This document shows, piece by piece, positions 47,307 through 57,111 of a stretch of 64,000 bases of DNA (position 1 is the first letter of the stretch; each line of letters opens with the position of its first letter). The position numbers and the translations under genes are program-made. The DNA is taken from the NCBI RefSeq assembly GCF_003351225.1, contig NZ_QQSY01000002.1, positions 457,928 to 521,927 on the forward strand, given 5' to 3'. The notes below the pieces were generated by a model. The model saw nothing but the letters and a program-made list of their open reading frames with translations, was not told the DNA's origin and ran no database searches. The stretch is from Dyella solisilvae. GTDB lineage: Bacteria; Pseudomonadota; Gammaproteobacteria; Xanthomonadales; Rhodanobacteraceae.

Positions 47307-47978
47307 GATCAAGAATCTCCCCGTAATCTTGTCAATTCGTTTTTTGTTGGGACGACGACTGCCTGTTGTCGCGGGATGACGTCTTCGACGCCTTGCGGCC
47401 GGTCCGGCGCCACCCCAAACGACGAACGATCCCCTAACCCCCGAAGCCGTACCCCCCCCATCAAGCAGGGTTACAGCCTGGCTTTGCCGTAGACGCCATC
47501 ACCTCGCCCGCACGCCGCGCCACGTCCCCCGGTGGGGCGAGGACGGACACGCGCTTGTCGTGGTCAAACCCAGGTCATCTGCTGCAAATGCGTTTTCCCC
47601 GAACCCCCCGGGCAGACGTCCCGACCATCCCCATGGCCCGACTCAACCCCGCCCACGACGGCGCCCGTCCCTCGCCAACGCTGCGTCGAAGCCTCACGAC
47701 GCATCCCTGACACGTACCCGTCTTTCATCCATGCAAGCACATTGTATGATTATCGTGCAAGCGGCTTTTGACGCAGCGGCAATGGCTTGTGCGTCGCACC
47801 ACCATCCCGCGACAGACACACACGCGCATGTAATCGGCACGGCGCAGCCAAGTTTCAGTGGTCTCCGGTTGGCACGAACGACTTCGCCACCGACGCGACT
47901 TTTCGCAGCGCGACATTGATCATTCCGTCTTCGATCGCGCGCATGCCGAAGATCATTGACAAAAACATCGATCACGCC
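47307..47978. other. divergent intergenic region of the galactoside locus
   Basis: This 670-bp stretch has no supported gene. It is rich in C-runs on the plus strand between 47430 and 47610. It should contain the receptor promoter and any shared operators. TTGTATGA at 47742-47749, followed at 47757 by GTGCAA, is a weak relative of the palindrome at 48011-48025. I could not define a receptor promoter. Confidence 0.5.
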
Positions 47979-48008
47979 TTGGCAGGACGCCTGCAAAGTG
48001 CTTATAGT
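47979..48008 (+). promoter_or_regulatory. sigma-70 promoter of the dgo/gal operon
   Basis: TTGGCA (47979-47984) and TATAGT (48003-48008) lie 18 bp apart. The predicted transcription start, about 48015, falls inside the palindrome at 48011-48025. Confidence 0.6.
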
Positions 48009-48010
48009 CA

Positions 48011-48025
48011 ATTTGTATGACAAAT
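48011..48025 (+). promoter_or_regulatory. GntR-type operator candidate
   Basis: ATTTGTATGACAAAT has 6-bp perfect inverted arms around a 3-bp centre and contains GT-N3-AC, the core seen in operators of FadR/GntR-family regulators. Its position at the predicted transcription start and just ahead of a GntR gene suggests autorepression. Confidence 0.55.
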
Positions 48026-48088
48026 GCCCCGAGGGCGGCGCGGCGCGCTGCGGGGGCACTCGTCGCGATGGGGGAGCACGAGCAGTTC

Positions 48089-48808
48089 ATGAGGAAATCC
48101 AACGCCGTACGCAGTCTCTACGGGCACGTGATGCACGAACTCGGGCAGCGCATCGTCAGCGGCAAGGTCAAGCCGGGCGAGGTGCTGCCTCGCGAAGAGA
48201 CGCTGGCGGAAAGCCTTGATGTCAGCCGCACGGCGCTGCGCGAGGCGCTCAAGGTGCTGTCGGCCAAGGGCCTGATCGAGTCGCGCACCGGCGTGGGCGC
48301 CCGCGTGCTGGACGAACGCCACTGGAACCAGCTGGACGCCGACGTGCTGGCCTGGCGCTGCGCCTCCATGCCGCCGGATGACTTTGTCGACAAGCTGGTG
48401 GAGATGCGCGAAATCATCGAGCCGGCCGCGGCTGCGGCAGCAGCGCGGCGGCGCACCGCCGCCCAGCTCGCCGAGATCGAAACGGCGTATCGCGCCATGG
48501 AAGCGGCGCAGACGCTGGAAGCATGGACCGAGGCCGACCTGCAGTTTCACGACGCGGTGCTGCACGCGACCTGCAATGAACTGCTGCAGTCGCTGTTCTC
48601 CGTGGTGGAATCTTCGCTTGGCACCTTCTTCACGCTGTCGGCGCGCAACGTGAGCGACTTCCGATACTCGCTGCCGCACCACCACAAGGTGCTGGAGTCC
48701 ATCCGCCGCAAGCAGCCAGAGGCCGCGCGCAAGGCGATGCTGGCCATGATCGCGGACTCGCACGCCAGCCTGCAGCGAAACCGCAAGCGCAGCCGCAGGA
48801 AGGCCTGA
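48089..48808 (+). CDS. GntR/FadR-family regulator, DgoR-like
   Basis: A 239-residue regulator with an N-terminal winged helix (about residues 8-75; LPREETLAESLDVSRTALRE) and a C-terminal FCD ligand-binding domain (95-225). The linker DERHWNQLDADVLAWR closely matches that of DgoR, the galactonate-responsive repressor. It probably represses the following genes, and possibly the divergent receptor operon, until galactonate or a related metabolite binds. In-frame ATGs at 48017 and 48068 also exist. I favour 48089, or 48068, because 48017 lies in the operator; GGGGGAG at 48070-48076 could serve 48089 at long spacing. The next gene starts after 2 bp. Confidence 0.87.
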   Translation: MRKSNAVRSLYGHVMHELGQRIVSGKVKPGEVLPREETLAESLDVSRTALREALKVLSAKGLIESRTGVGARVLDERHWNQLDADVLAWRCASMPPDDFVDKLVEMREIIEPAAAAAAARRRTAAQLAEIETAYRAMEAAQTLEAWTEADLQFHDAVLHATCNELLQSLFSVVESSLGTFFTLSARNVSDFRYSLPHHHKVLESIRRKQPEAARKAMLAMIADSHASLQRNRKRSRRKA

Positions 48809-48810
48809 CC

Positions 48811-49734
48811 ATGACCACCGCGCTGATCGCCATCGACTGGGGCAGCACGCATCTGCGCTCCTATCGGCTTGGCCAGCGCGGCGAGGTGCAGGAAGTGCGC
48901 GCCCTGCCCTGGGGCGTGCGCCAGCTGCCTGACCACGGCTTTGACGGCGCCTTCTCGGAGGCGGTCGAAGGGTGGCCCGATGCGCCGGTCATTGCCTGCG
49001 GCATGGTCGGCAGTCGCAACGGCTGGCTCGAAGTTCCCTACGTCGATACACCGGCAAGCGTCGCGCAATTGGCCAGCGCCCTGGCGGCGCTGGACACGCG
49101 CCACGGACGCCGCCTCTATCTTGTTCCTGGTGTACGCGACCCCTCGCGTCCGGACGTGATGCGTGGAGAGGAAACCCAGGTTGCCGGCCTGCTGGCCACG
49201 TACGCCGATGCGCCGGGGAGCACCGACATCCTTCTGCCCGGCACGCACAGCAAATGGGTGAGCGTGCGCCATGGCCGGATGACGCGCGTGGCCACCGTGA
49301 TGACCGGCGAGCTGTACGGGATGCTGTGCCGCCACTCGGTGCTTGGCGCAGCACTACCGCCATCGGTGGCCGACGACGAGGCGTTTGACCAAGGCTTGCT
49401 CGCGGCGCGCGACAGTGGCGCTGCCGGCGCGCTGTCGCGTGTGTTCCTGGCGCGCAGCCTGATGCTCGACGGCAAGCTCGCGCCCGCCTCGGTACCCAGT
49501 TACCTCTCCGGCCTGCTGATTGGCGAAGAGTTGCGCGCCGCACTTGCCGCCGGCTGGATCGCGCCGCGCGCCTCTCTGCACATCGTCGGCGAGGATGCGC
49601 TGGTCGAACGCTATGTCCGCGCGGCGACCGTGTTCGGTCTGCAACTGCTCGCAGCGCCATCCGATACGACGGCTCGCGGGCTGTGGCGACTGGCCGCCCT
49701 CGCCTCCCTTGTTCCTCCCGGCGTCGAGGCATGA
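48811..49734 (+). CDS. dgoK: 2-dehydro-3-deoxygalactonokinase
   Basis: A 307-residue kinase of the DgoK family. It starts IAIDWGSTHLRSYRL, the ATPase phosphate-1 motif, and has ACGMVGSRNGW (around 61-71), GEETQVAGLLA and LLPGTHSKWV. It phosphorylates 2-keto-3-deoxygalactonate at O-6 in the De Ley-Doudoroff pathway. The gene follows the regulator by 2 bp and precedes dgoA by 4 bp. Confidence 0.94.
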   Translation: MTTALIAIDWGSTHLRSYRLGQRGEVQEVRALPWGVRQLPDHGFDGAFSEAVEGWPDAPVIACGMVGSRNGWLEVPYVDTPASVAQLASALAALDTRHGRRLYLVPGVRDPSRPDVMRGEETQVAGLLATYADAPGSTDILLPGTHSKWVSVRHGRMTRVATVMTGELYGMLCRHSVLGAALPPSVADDEAFDQGLLAARDSGAAGALSRVFLARSLMLDGKLAPASVPSYLSGLLIGEELRAALAAGWIAPRASLHIVGEDALVERYVRAATVFGLQLLAAPSDTTARGLWRLAALASLVPPGVEA

Positions 49735-49738
49735 CCCG

Positions 49739-50377
49739 ATGAAGTCCTGGCTTGCTCCGTTCCCGCTGGTCGCGATCCTGCGCGGAATCCGCCCCGACGA
49801 GGCCGTCGGCATCGGCAGCGTGCTGGTCGAAGCAGGCTTTCGCGTGCTCGAGGTGCCGCTCAACTCGCCCGATCCGCTGGAAAGCATTCGCCGCCTGGTT
49901 GACGCCTTTGGCGATCGCGCTCTGATCGGCGCGGGCACCGTGCTCGCGCCGTCGCAGGTGCGCGAGGTCGCCGCGGCGGGCGGACGCCTCATTGTCATGC
50001 CTCATTGCGATGTCGAAGTCATCGCCGAGGCCAAACGCGCGGGCCTTCACTGCGTACCCGGCGTGGCGACGCCCACCGAAGCGTTTTCCGCGCTGGCCGC
50101 CGGCGCCGATGCGCTCAAGCTGTTTCCCGCCGAGCAGGTCGGCCCCGCCGGACTGAAGGCGTGGCGTGCCGTGCTGCCCATCAGCACCGACGTGCTGCCC
50201 GTCGGCGGCATCACGCCCGACGCCATGGCGACGTGGCTTGCGGCCGGCGCGACCGGTTTCGGCATCGGCGGCTCGCTCTATGCACCCGGCCGCACCACCG
50301 TCGACGTCGCCGAGCGCGCCCATGCCTTCGCCGCCGCCTGGCGCTCCCATCTCGTTTCCAAGGGCCTAGCCACATGA
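49739..50377 (+). CDS. dgoA: 2-dehydro-3-deoxy-6-phosphogalactonate aldolase
   Basis: A 212-residue class I KDPGal/KDPG-type aldolase. It starts [13 protein letters not shown] and has the catalytic-site segments [23 protein letters not shown] and [11 protein letters not shown], the last with the Schiff-base lysine. It cleaves the phosphorylated sugar acid to pyruvate and glyceraldehyde 3-phosphate. The start at 49739 is set by the family's opening; a longer frame from 49520 runs through dgoK out of frame. Its stop overlaps the next start as ATGA. Confidence 0.94.
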   Translation: MKSWLAPFPLVAILRGIRPDEAVGIGSVLVEAGFRVLEVPLNSPDPLESIRRLVDAFGDRALIGAGTVLAPSQVREVAAAGGRLIVMPHCDVEVIAEAKRAGLHCVPGVATPTEAFSALAAGADALKLFPAEQVGPAGLKAWRAVLPISTDVLPVGGITPDAMATWLAAGATGFGIGGSLYAPGRTTVDVAERAHAFAAAWRSHLVSKGLAT

Positions 50378-51522
50378 AGATCACCGGGCTGACCACTTTC
50401 GTGACGCCGCCGCGCTGGCTGTTCCTGCGCATCGACACCGACGCCGGCATCTGCGGCTGGGGCGAGCCCATTGTCGAGGGCCGCGCCCACACGGTTGCCG
50501 CGGCAGTGGACGAGTTGTCCGACTACCTGATCGGCAAGGATCCGCGTCATATCGAGGACCTGTGGCAAGTGATGTATCGGGCCGGTTTCTATCGCGGCGG
50601 CCCGGTGCTGATGAGCGCCATCGCCGGCATCGACCAGGCGCTGTGGGACATCAAGGGCAAGGATCTTGGCCAGCCCGTGCACGCCTTGCTCGGTGGCCCG
50701 GTGCGCGAGCGCATCCGCGTGTACTCCTGGATCGGCGGCGATCGCCCGGCCGACACGGCGCGCGCCGCGCGCGAGGCGGTGGCGCGCGGCTTCACCGCGG
50801 TGAAGATGAATGCGACGGAGGAACTGTCGTACGTCGACAGCCACGCCAAGGTCGAGCAGGTGCTGGAGAACGTGCAGGCCGTGCGCGACGCGGTGGGACC
50901 GAACGTCGGCATCGGGCTCGATTTCCACGGCCGCGTGCACAAGCCGATGGCCAAGGTGCTGATGCGCGAGCTGGCCCCGTTCAGGCTGATGTTCATCGAG
51001 GAGCCGGTGCTGTCCGAGCACCTTGAAGCGCTGCCCGAGCTGGCGGCGATTTCTCCTGCCCCCATCGCGCTGGGCGAACGGTTGTACAGCCGTTTCGACT
51101 TCAAGCGCGTGCTGGCCATCGGCGGCGTCGACATCCTGCAGCCCGATCCCTCGCACGCCGGCGGCATCACCGAAACACGCAAGATCGCGGCGATGGCGGA
51201 GGCCTATGACGTGGCCATCGCCTTCCATTGCCCGCTGGGCCCGATTGCGCTGGCCGCCAACCTGCAACTCGACGCTGTTTGCCATAACGCCTTCATCCAG
51301 GAACAGAGCCTGGGCATCCATTACAACGCCGGCAACGACCTGCTCGACTATGTGAACGACCGCAGCGTGTTCGCGTATGAGGACGGCTGCGTGACCATTC
51401 CCGGCGGCCCGGGGCTCGGCATCTCGGTCAACGAGGACTATGTGGCCGAGCGTGCCGCCATCGGCCATCGCTGGCGCAATCCGGTCTGGCGCCACGCCGA
51501 CGGCAGCGTGGCGGAGTGGTGA
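50374..51522 (+). CDS. dgoD: galactonate dehydratase
   Basis: A 382-residue enolase-superfamily dehydratase, exactly the length of E. coli DgoD. Metal ligands D183, E209 and E235 and the catalytic histidines H185 ([10 protein letters not shown]) and H285 (AFHCPLGP) fall at the same numbers as in that enzyme. It converts D-galactonate to 2-keto-3-deoxygalactonate. It is coupled to dgoA by ATGA, and the SDR gene follows after 2 bp. Confidence 0.95.
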   Translation: MKITGLTTFVTPPRWLFLRIDTDAGICGWGEPIVEGRAHTVAAAVDELSDYLIGKDPRHIEDLWQVMYRAGFYRGGPVLMSAIAGIDQALWDIKGKDLGQPVHALLGGPVRERIRVYSWIGGDRPADTARAAREAVARGFTAVKMNATEELSYVDSHAKVEQVLENVQAVRDAVGPNVGIGLDFHGRVHKPMAKVLMRELAPFRLMFIEEPVLSEHLEALPELAAISPAPIALGERLYSRFDFKRVLAIGGVDILQPDPSHAGGITETRKIAAMAEAYDVAIAFHCPLGPIALAANLQLDAVCHNAFIQEQSLGIHYNAGNDLLDYVNDRSVFAYEDGCVTIPGGPGLGISVNEDYVAERAAIGHRWRNPVWRHADGSVAEW

Positions 51523-51524
51523 GC

Positions 51525-52277
51525 ATGAGCGACTTCGCCTCCTATCCCAGCCTGGTCGATCGCCACGTATTCATCACCGGCGGCGCCACCGGCATCGGCG
51601 CTTCGCTGGTGGAACATTTCGCCCATCAGGGCAGCCGGGTCAGCTTTGTCGACATCGATGACGCCAGCGGCAATGCACTCAGCGCAGCGCTCGCAGGCGC
51701 GCGCCACCGCCCGCAATTCCTGCCGTGCGACGTCACCGACCTCGATGCGCTGCGCGCCGCGATCGCCACCTGCGGCCCCATCGGGGTGCTGGTCAACAAT
51801 GCCGCGAACGATGTGCGCCACCGCTTTTCGACCACCTCCGCCGAGGAGTTCGACCGCAACATCGCGGTCAACCTGCGGCACCAGTACTTCGCCACCCAAG
51901 CCGTACGCGAGGGCATGCGCGCCTGCGGCGGCGGCTCGGTGATCTGTCTCGGCTCCACCGGCTGGATGAAGAAGAACGCCGGCTATCCCATCTACGCCAC
52001 CGCCAAGGCCGCCGTGCTCGGCCTGGTCAACGGGCTTGCGCGCGAACTGGGCAAGGAGCGCATCCGCATCAACGCGCTGGTGCCCGGCTGGGTGATCACC
52101 CCCAAGCAACGCGAGCTCTGGCTGGATGCGGAGGGCGAGGCGGAGATCGCCAGCAAGCAGTGCCTCCCCGGCCACCTGATGGCCGAGGACATCGCACGCG
52201 CCGCGCTGTTCCTCGCCGCCGACGACAGTCGGATGTGCACCGGCCAGCAGTTCATCGTGGATGGCGGCTGGGTATGA
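51525..52277 (+). CDS. SDR-family sugar dehydrogenase, likely D-galactose 1-dehydrogenase
   Basis: A 250-residue classical short-chain dehydrogenase. It has the nucleotide motif TGGATGIG (18-25), Asp43 after beta-2 (FVDIDD), which favours NAD, NNAA (91-94), and the catalytic S144, Y157 and K161. In this operon the missing step is oxidation of galactose to galactono-lactone, so that activity is inferred; arabinose or fucose dehydrogenase is possible. The ATG at 51525 is 2 bp past dgoD, and the stop overlaps the lactonase gene by ATGA. Confidence 0.85.
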   Translation: MSDFASYPSLVDRHVFITGGATGIGASLVEHFAHQGSRVSFVDIDDASGNALSAALAGARHRPQFLPCDVTDLDALRAAIATCGPIGVLVNNAANDVRHRFSTTSAEEFDRNIAVNLRHQYFATQAVREGMRACGGGSVICLGSTGWMKKNAGYPIYATAKAAVLGLVNGLARELGKERIRINALVPGWVITPKQRELWLDAEGEAEIASKQCLPGHLMAEDIARAALFLAADDSRMCTGQQFIVDGGWV

Positions 52278-53197
52278 CACACGCCGCCGAGGTCGCCGTG
52301 CTCCTCAACAACGAGCTGGGCGAAGGCGTCCTCTGGTGCGACCGCGAGCAGGCGCTGTACTGGACCGACATCTGCGCATCGACGCTGTGGCGGTATCGGG
52401 TGGAACACGGCGCGCTCGACCATTGGCGACTGCCTGAGCGACTGGCCAGCTTCGCGCTGTGCGAAGCCGATGGCTGGCTGCTGCTGGGACTAGCGTCGCA
52501 CCTCGCCTTCTTCCAGCCCGCCAGCCAGACCCTGGTGACCATCACCGAGGTGGAGGCCGGCCTGCCGACGCGCGTCAACGATGGCGCCTGCGACCGTGAC
52601 GGACGTTTCGTGTTCGGCACCCTCCACGAGCCGACCGATGACGCGCCTCGGGAGCCGATTGGCGGCTACTACCGCCTGAACCGCGACCTTTCGCTCGAGC
52701 GCCTGCCCCTGCCGGACGTAGCCATAAGCAACAGCATCGCCTTCAGTCCCGACGGCGAACGCATGTACTTCTGCGACTCCGTCTCGCCGGTGATCCAGTG
52801 CTGCGACTACGGCGAGCGCTGCGGGGCGCCGACCGTATTCGCCACGATCGATCTCTCCGGAGGAGAACCGGACGGCTCAGTGGTCGACCGCGACGGTGGT
52901 TTGTGGAACGCCCAGTGGGGACTGGGTCGCGTGGTCCGCTACCACCCTGATGGCCGGCTCGATCGCGTCATCGATGTACCGGCCTCGCAGCCTACGCGCG
53001 CGGTTTTTGGCGGGGCGCAGCTCGACACGCTTTACATTACGAGTGCGCGCCTCGGGCTGAGCGCCAATGCAATCACGGCCCAGCCGTTCGCGGGCGCGTT
53101 GTTCGCCGTGCGCGTCGACGTTTGCGGTCTGCCCGAACCACGTTTTGCCGGGCCGCCGGCCCATGTCATTGCTGCCGGATCGTCACACCAACACTGA
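52274..53197 (+). CDS. SMP-30/gluconolactonase-family lactonase
   Basis: A 307-residue beta-propeller of the SMP-30/regucalcin family. Metal ligands are recognisable: E17 in ELGEGVLW, Asn in TRVNDGACD, Asn in ISNSIAFSPDG, and Asp in GEPDGSVVD. It would hydrolyse galactono-1,4-lactone to galactonate, linking the dehydrogenase to DgoD. It is coupled to the SDR gene by ATGA. Confidence 0.9.
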   Translation: MTHAAEVAVLLNNELGEGVLWCDREQALYWTDICASTLWRYRVEHGALDHWRLPERLASFALCEADGWLLLGLASHLAFFQPASQTLVTITEVEAGLPTRVNDGACDRDGRFVFGTLHEPTDDAPREPIGGYYRLNRDLSLERLPLPDVAISNSIAFSPDGERMYFCDSVSPVIQCCDYGERCGAPTVFATIDLSGGEPDGSVVDRDGGLWNAQWGLGRVVRYHPDGRLDRVIDVPASQPTRAVFGGAQLDTLYITSARLGLSANAITAQPFAGALFAVRVDVCGLPEPRFAGPPAHVIAAGSSHQH

Positions 53198-53251
53198 ATT
53201 CGCGACCGCCCGCCAGGGCCATCTTCAATGCAAATGGGGGGAGACCATTTC

Positions 53252-54643
53252 GTGAACGCCGAAGTCATCGAGTCATCTACGTTCCAAGCCAGGGCCACCG
53301 TCGTCTTTACCTGCCTGCTGGCCGCGCTGGCCGGCCTGATGTTCGGGCTGGATATCGGCGTGATATCGGGCGCCACCCAATTCATCCAGGCCGAGTTTCG
53401 CGTCGACGACCGCACCATCGAATGGATCGTCAGCGCCATGATGCTTGGCGCCGCGGCTGGCGCGCTCGGCGCTGGCTGGTTGTCGGCCACGCTCGGACGC
53501 AAGCGCTCGCTCATTCTGGGCGGCGTGCTGTTCGTGCTGGGCTCGGTGCTGTCCGGCTACGCGTGGTCGCCGGAGACGCTGATCGCGGCGCGTGTCGTGC
53601 TCGGCCTGGCCATCGGCGTGGCGACATTCGCCGCCCCGTTGTACCTGGCGGAAGTCGCGCCCGAACGCATTCGCGGCGCGATGATCTCCACCTACCAGCT
53701 GATGATCACCGTCGGCATCCTGGTGGCCTTCCTGTCGGACACGATGCTCAGCTACTCCGGCGCCTGGCGCTGGATGCTCGGCATCATCGCCATCCCGGGC
53801 ACGCTGTTCCTGCTTGGCGTGCTGCTGTTGCCTGATAGCCCCCGCTGGCTGTTCATGCGCGGCCGTCGCGAGGAAGCCATGCGCATCCTCCATCGTCTGC
53901 GCGGCGACGTTAATGTTGCCGAACGTGAGGCGGCGGAGATCGAGGAGCAGCTCAAGACCCCTCAGCGCGGCTGGCATCTGTTCCTGGAAAACCGCAACTT
54001 CCGCCGCTCGGTGGGCCTGGGCGTGCTGCTACAGCTCATGCAGCAGTTCACCGGCATGAACGTGGTGATGTACTACGCCCCGCGCATCTTCCAGGAGATG
54101 GGCTACGACACCCACGGACAGATGTGGTTCACCGCGCTGGTCGGCCTGACCAACGTGCTGGCCACCTTCATCGCCATTGCACTGATCGACAAGTGGGGCC
54201 GCAAGCCGATCCTCTATACCGGCTTCGCCGTGATGGCGACGGGCCTTGGCGTGGTGGGAACCATGATGCACGGCAACCTGGCTGGCCATGGCGAACAGAT
54301 CTTCACCGTGGTCATGTTGCTGGTCTTCATTGTGGGCTTCGCCATGTCCGCCGGCCCGCTGGTGTGGACGCTGTGCTCGGAGATCCAGCCGCTCAAGGGA
54401 CGCGACTTCGGCATCGGCTGCTCCACCTTCACCAACTGGGTCGCCAACATGATCGTGGGCGCGACCTTCCTCAGCCTGCTCAATGGCATCGGCAACTCGG
54501 CCACGTTCTGGCTCTACGCCAGCCTCAATCTCATTTTCATCGCGCTGACTTTCTGGCTCGTGCCGGAAACCAAGGGCGTGAGCCTCGAGCACATCGAGCG
54601 CAACCTCATGCACGGCAAGCGCCTGCGCGATATCGGTGAGTGA
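53252..54643 (+). CDS. galP: GalP-like sugar/proton symporter
   Basis: A 463-residue MFS sugar porter with 12 transmembrane helices, matching GalP in length (464) and in long stretches such as LAALAGLMFGLDIGVISGAT, LLQLMQQFTGMNVVMYYAPR, MSAGPLVWTLCSEIQPLKGR and VSLEHIERNLMHGK. It has the sugar-porter signatures RWMLGIIAIPG and PDSPRWL. It would import galactose released in the periplasm. A GTG at 53252 with GGGGGAG at 53237-53242 is the likely start; the ATG at 53228 lies before that ribosome-binding site. It is the last gene of the operon. Confidence 0.93.
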   Translation: MNAEVIESSTFQARATVVFTCLLAALAGLMFGLDIGVISGATQFIQAEFRVDDRTIEWIVSAMMLGAAAGALGAGWLSATLGRKRSLILGGVLFVLGSVLSGYAWSPETLIAARVVLGLAIGVATFAAPLYLAEVAPERIRGAMISTYQLMITVGILVAFLSDTMLSYSGAWRWMLGIIAIPGTLFLLGVLLLPDSPRWLFMRGRREEAMRILHRLRGDVNVAEREAAEIEEQLKTPQRGWHLFLENRNFRRSVGLGVLLQLMQQFTGMNVVMYYAPRIFQEMGYDTHGQMWFTALVGLTNVLATFIAIALIDKWGRKPILYTGFAVMATGLGVVGTMMHGNLAGHGEQIFTVVMLLVFIVGFAMSAGPLVWTLCSEIQPLKGRDFGIGCSTFTNWVANMIVGATFLSLLNGIGNSATFWLYASLNLIFIALTFWLVPETKGVSLEHIERNLMHGKRLRDIGE

Positions 54644-54650
54644 GCCACCG

Positions 54651-54677
54651 CCGCTCCCCGCGCAACGCGGGGAGCGG
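54651..54677 (+). other. strong hairpin after the galP-like gene
   Basis: CCGCTCCCCGCG pairs with CGCGGGGAGCGG across a short loop, 8 bp past the stop codon. No T-tract follows, so it may protect the mRNA end or work with Rho rather than terminate by itself. Confidence 0.6.
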
Positions 54678-54906
54678 GGCGCCCAACGGACGCCTGGCGT
54701 CGCCTGGCGCGCGTGACTGCCGTCGGGCGACGAGTCCGCCACGGCAAACGAGTCCCGAAAGCCATGCACGCCGGGCGTTCAGCCCTTGGCGATCTCTTCA
54801 CCGTGCGATGACCGACGATGCGTAGCATCCGCCCGAGCTGTCAGGGGCAGGTGGCTACCCAACGATTCACGGACGCGGAAGCGCAGGCGCTTCCAGGGAG
54901 TTCGTC

Positions 54907-57069
54907 GTGGACGCTCGTCTTGCAGGCATCGGCATGCTGTTGTCGCTCGCCGCTTCCACCATGGCCGTATCGGCCGAGGCGCCGCCCGTCGCGCGCACCG
55001 TGGACGTGGTCGATCATCCGTTCGGCATGAACCTGCCCGATCCCTACCGCTGGATGGAGGGCAAGGACAACGCCGAATTCCAGGCCTGGCTGAAGGCGCA
55101 AGGCGAGTACACGCGCCGCCAGCTCGACGGACTCCCCGGGAGCGCATCATGGCGGGACCGCCTGCAGGTGATCAGCCAGAAGCTTGCGCTGCAGGTCAGT
55201 CCAGCCACCGCCGCAGGCCGACTGTTCTACCTGCAGATCGAGGGCGCCACCAGCGGCAAGCTGATGCTGCGCGAACCCGATGGAACGCAGCGGTTGCTGC
55301 TGGATCCAGCAACCACGCAAGGCGGCAAGGGCCCATCGGGCATCGCCAGCTACGCGCCCTCGCCGGATGGAAAGCGCGTCGCGGTCAACCTGGACCAGGG
55401 TGGCAGCGAGATCACGCGCATCCGCGTGCTGGATGTCGAACACGGTGGGTGGCTGCCGGACGAGGTGGGGCCCGTCTGGAGCGAGATGCGCGCCAGCTGG
55501 CTGCCTGACAGCAGTGGTTTCACCTATACACAGATGGCCCAGCCCTCGGACCAGGCGCAGGATGATCCGATGCAGGACATGCGCGTGCGACTGCACCGGC
55601 TGGGCGACAAACAGGATGTCGACGTCGTGCTGGTCTCCCGCGCGACGGGCGGCATTCCGCTGGATGCCCGCGAAATGCCGTTGGCCGATGTGCAGCAGGA
55701 CGGACCATGGGCCTTGATGGAAATCGGTGGCGCCCGGGCCGAGTCACGCTGGTGCTACGCGCGTCGGGATGACTTGCTGCGCGGCAGCGCGGCGTGGCGG
55801 TGCCCAGTCGACTACGCGGACAACGTGCATGAGGTGGCCCTCCACGGCGACACGCTGTACCTCATGTCGATGAAGGACCACCCGAACGGGCGGATGCTGG
55901 CGCTCGATCTGAGGTCGGGTCCGTCCAAGCTAGCGCAGGCTCGCGAAGTGCTGGCCGAGTCAGGCGACGCGGTGCTGAGCCATATGCGCGCGTCGCGTGA
56001 CGCCTTGTACGCCAAGCGCATGACGGGAGGCATCGATGGCTTCCAACGCATCGATTACACAACCGGGCACGCGACGCCCATCGCACTGCCCTTCGCTGGC
56101 AGTGCCGACAGCTTCGCCACGGATGCGCGCGACGACGGATTCGTCACGACCCTGGACGGGTGGATCAAGCCATGGACCCTGCTGCGCTACCGACCAAACG
56201 CCTCCAGCATGCAGGATGTAACGCCGCATGCCAGCGGCGCGATCGACTTCAGCGATCTGACTGTCACAGAAGTCGAGGCGACAAGCCGGGACGGCGCCCG
56301 CGTGCCGCTGACCATCATTCATCGCAAGGACGCCGTGCCCGACCACCAGAACCGCAGCATCGTCGAGGCCTATGGCGGTTACGGCATCAGCATGCAACCG
56401 TTCTACAGCCCGCGCCGACTGCAGTGGGTGAAAGGTGGCGGCGTCTATGCCATCGCCCATGTACGCGGCGGTGGCGACAAGGGTGACGCGTGGCATCGCG
56501 CCGGCCAGGGCGCCAACAAGGGGAACAGCGTCAACGACCTCATTGCCAGCGCCGAGGCGCTGAACCAGTTGGGCTACAGCTCGCCCGAGCGCACGGCCAT
56601 TTTCGGGCAGAGCTTTGGCGGCCTGCTGATGGGCAATGCCATTGCGCAATCACCGCAATCGTTCGGCGCAGCCGTCATCGGCGTGGGCATGCTCAACCCG
56701 GTCCGCCTGCTGGAACAACGCAACGGCGCCAATCAGATCGCCGAGACCGGCGATCCGCGCACCGCCGACGGCCTGCGCACCTTGCTGGCCATGGATGCCT
56801 ACCAGCGCATTCGCCCTGGCGTGGCGTATCCCGCGGTGTTGCTCATGGTTGGCCTCAACGATAGCCGCGTGGAACCCTGGGAGACCGGCAAGTTCGCCGC
56901 CCGTCTGCGCGCCGCGTCGAGCGAGACCCGACCGGTATGGATCCGCACCGACGCCAACGCGGGCCACATGACCAGCACCGTCGCTTCCAGCGTGGCGGAA
57001 AGCGTCGACATGTATGCGTTCCTCGATGCGCAATTGCCTGGGCGAGCGGAGGTGGCCTCGGAGCCTTGA
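54907..57069 (+). CDS. prolyl oligopeptidase-family serine peptidase (S9A)
   Basis: A 720-residue exported peptidase. Residues 1-23 look like a signal peptide (cleavage near VSA-EA). DPYRWMEG near residue 46 marks the POP N-terminus, a beta-propeller spans about 75-430, and the hydrolase domain carries S569 (FGQSFGG), D652 (LNDSRVE) and H687 (NAGHM). EAYGGYGISM is present and typical. It cleaves short proline-containing peptides. The start is GTG with AGGGAG 6 bases upstream; an ATG at 54934 lies inside the signal peptide. It is not obviously part of the galactose operon. Confidence 0.92.
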   Translation: MDARLAGIGMLLSLAASTMAVSAEAPPVARTVDVVDHPFGMNLPDPYRWMEGKDNAEFQAWLKAQGEYTRRQLDGLPGSASWRDRLQVISQKLALQVSPATAAGRLFYLQIEGATSGKLMLREPDGTQRLLLDPATTQGGKGPSGIASYAPSPDGKRVAVNLDQGGSEITRIRVLDVEHGGWLPDEVGPVWSEMRASWLPDSSGFTYTQMAQPSDQAQDDPMQDMRVRLHRLGDKQDVDVVLVSRATGGIPLDAREMPLADVQQDGPWALMEIGGARAESRWCYARRDDLLRGSAAWRCPVDYADNVHEVALHGDTLYLMSMKDHPNGRMLALDLRSGPSKLAQAREVLAESGDAVLSHMRASRDALYAKRMTGGIDGFQRIDYTTGHATPIALPFAGSADSFATDARDDGFVTTLDGWIKPWTLLRYRPNASSMQDVTPHASGAIDFSDLTVTEVEATSRDGARVPLTIIHRKDAVPDHQNRSIVEAYGGYGISMQPFYSPRRLQWVKGGGVYAIAHVRGGGDKGDAWHRAGQGANKGNSVNDLIASAEALNQLGYSSPERTAIFGQSFGGLLMGNAIAQSPQSFGAAVIGVGMLNPVRLLEQRNGANQIAETGDPRTADGLRTLLAMDAYQRIRPGVAYPAVLLMVGLNDSRVEPWETGKFAARLRAASSETRPVWIRTDANAGHMTSTVASSVAESVDMYAFLDAQLPGRAEVASEP

Positions 57070-57111
57070 CGGCGTTGTCCGCTCCGGCGGCTCGGAGAGC
57101 CGGCATCGCCA

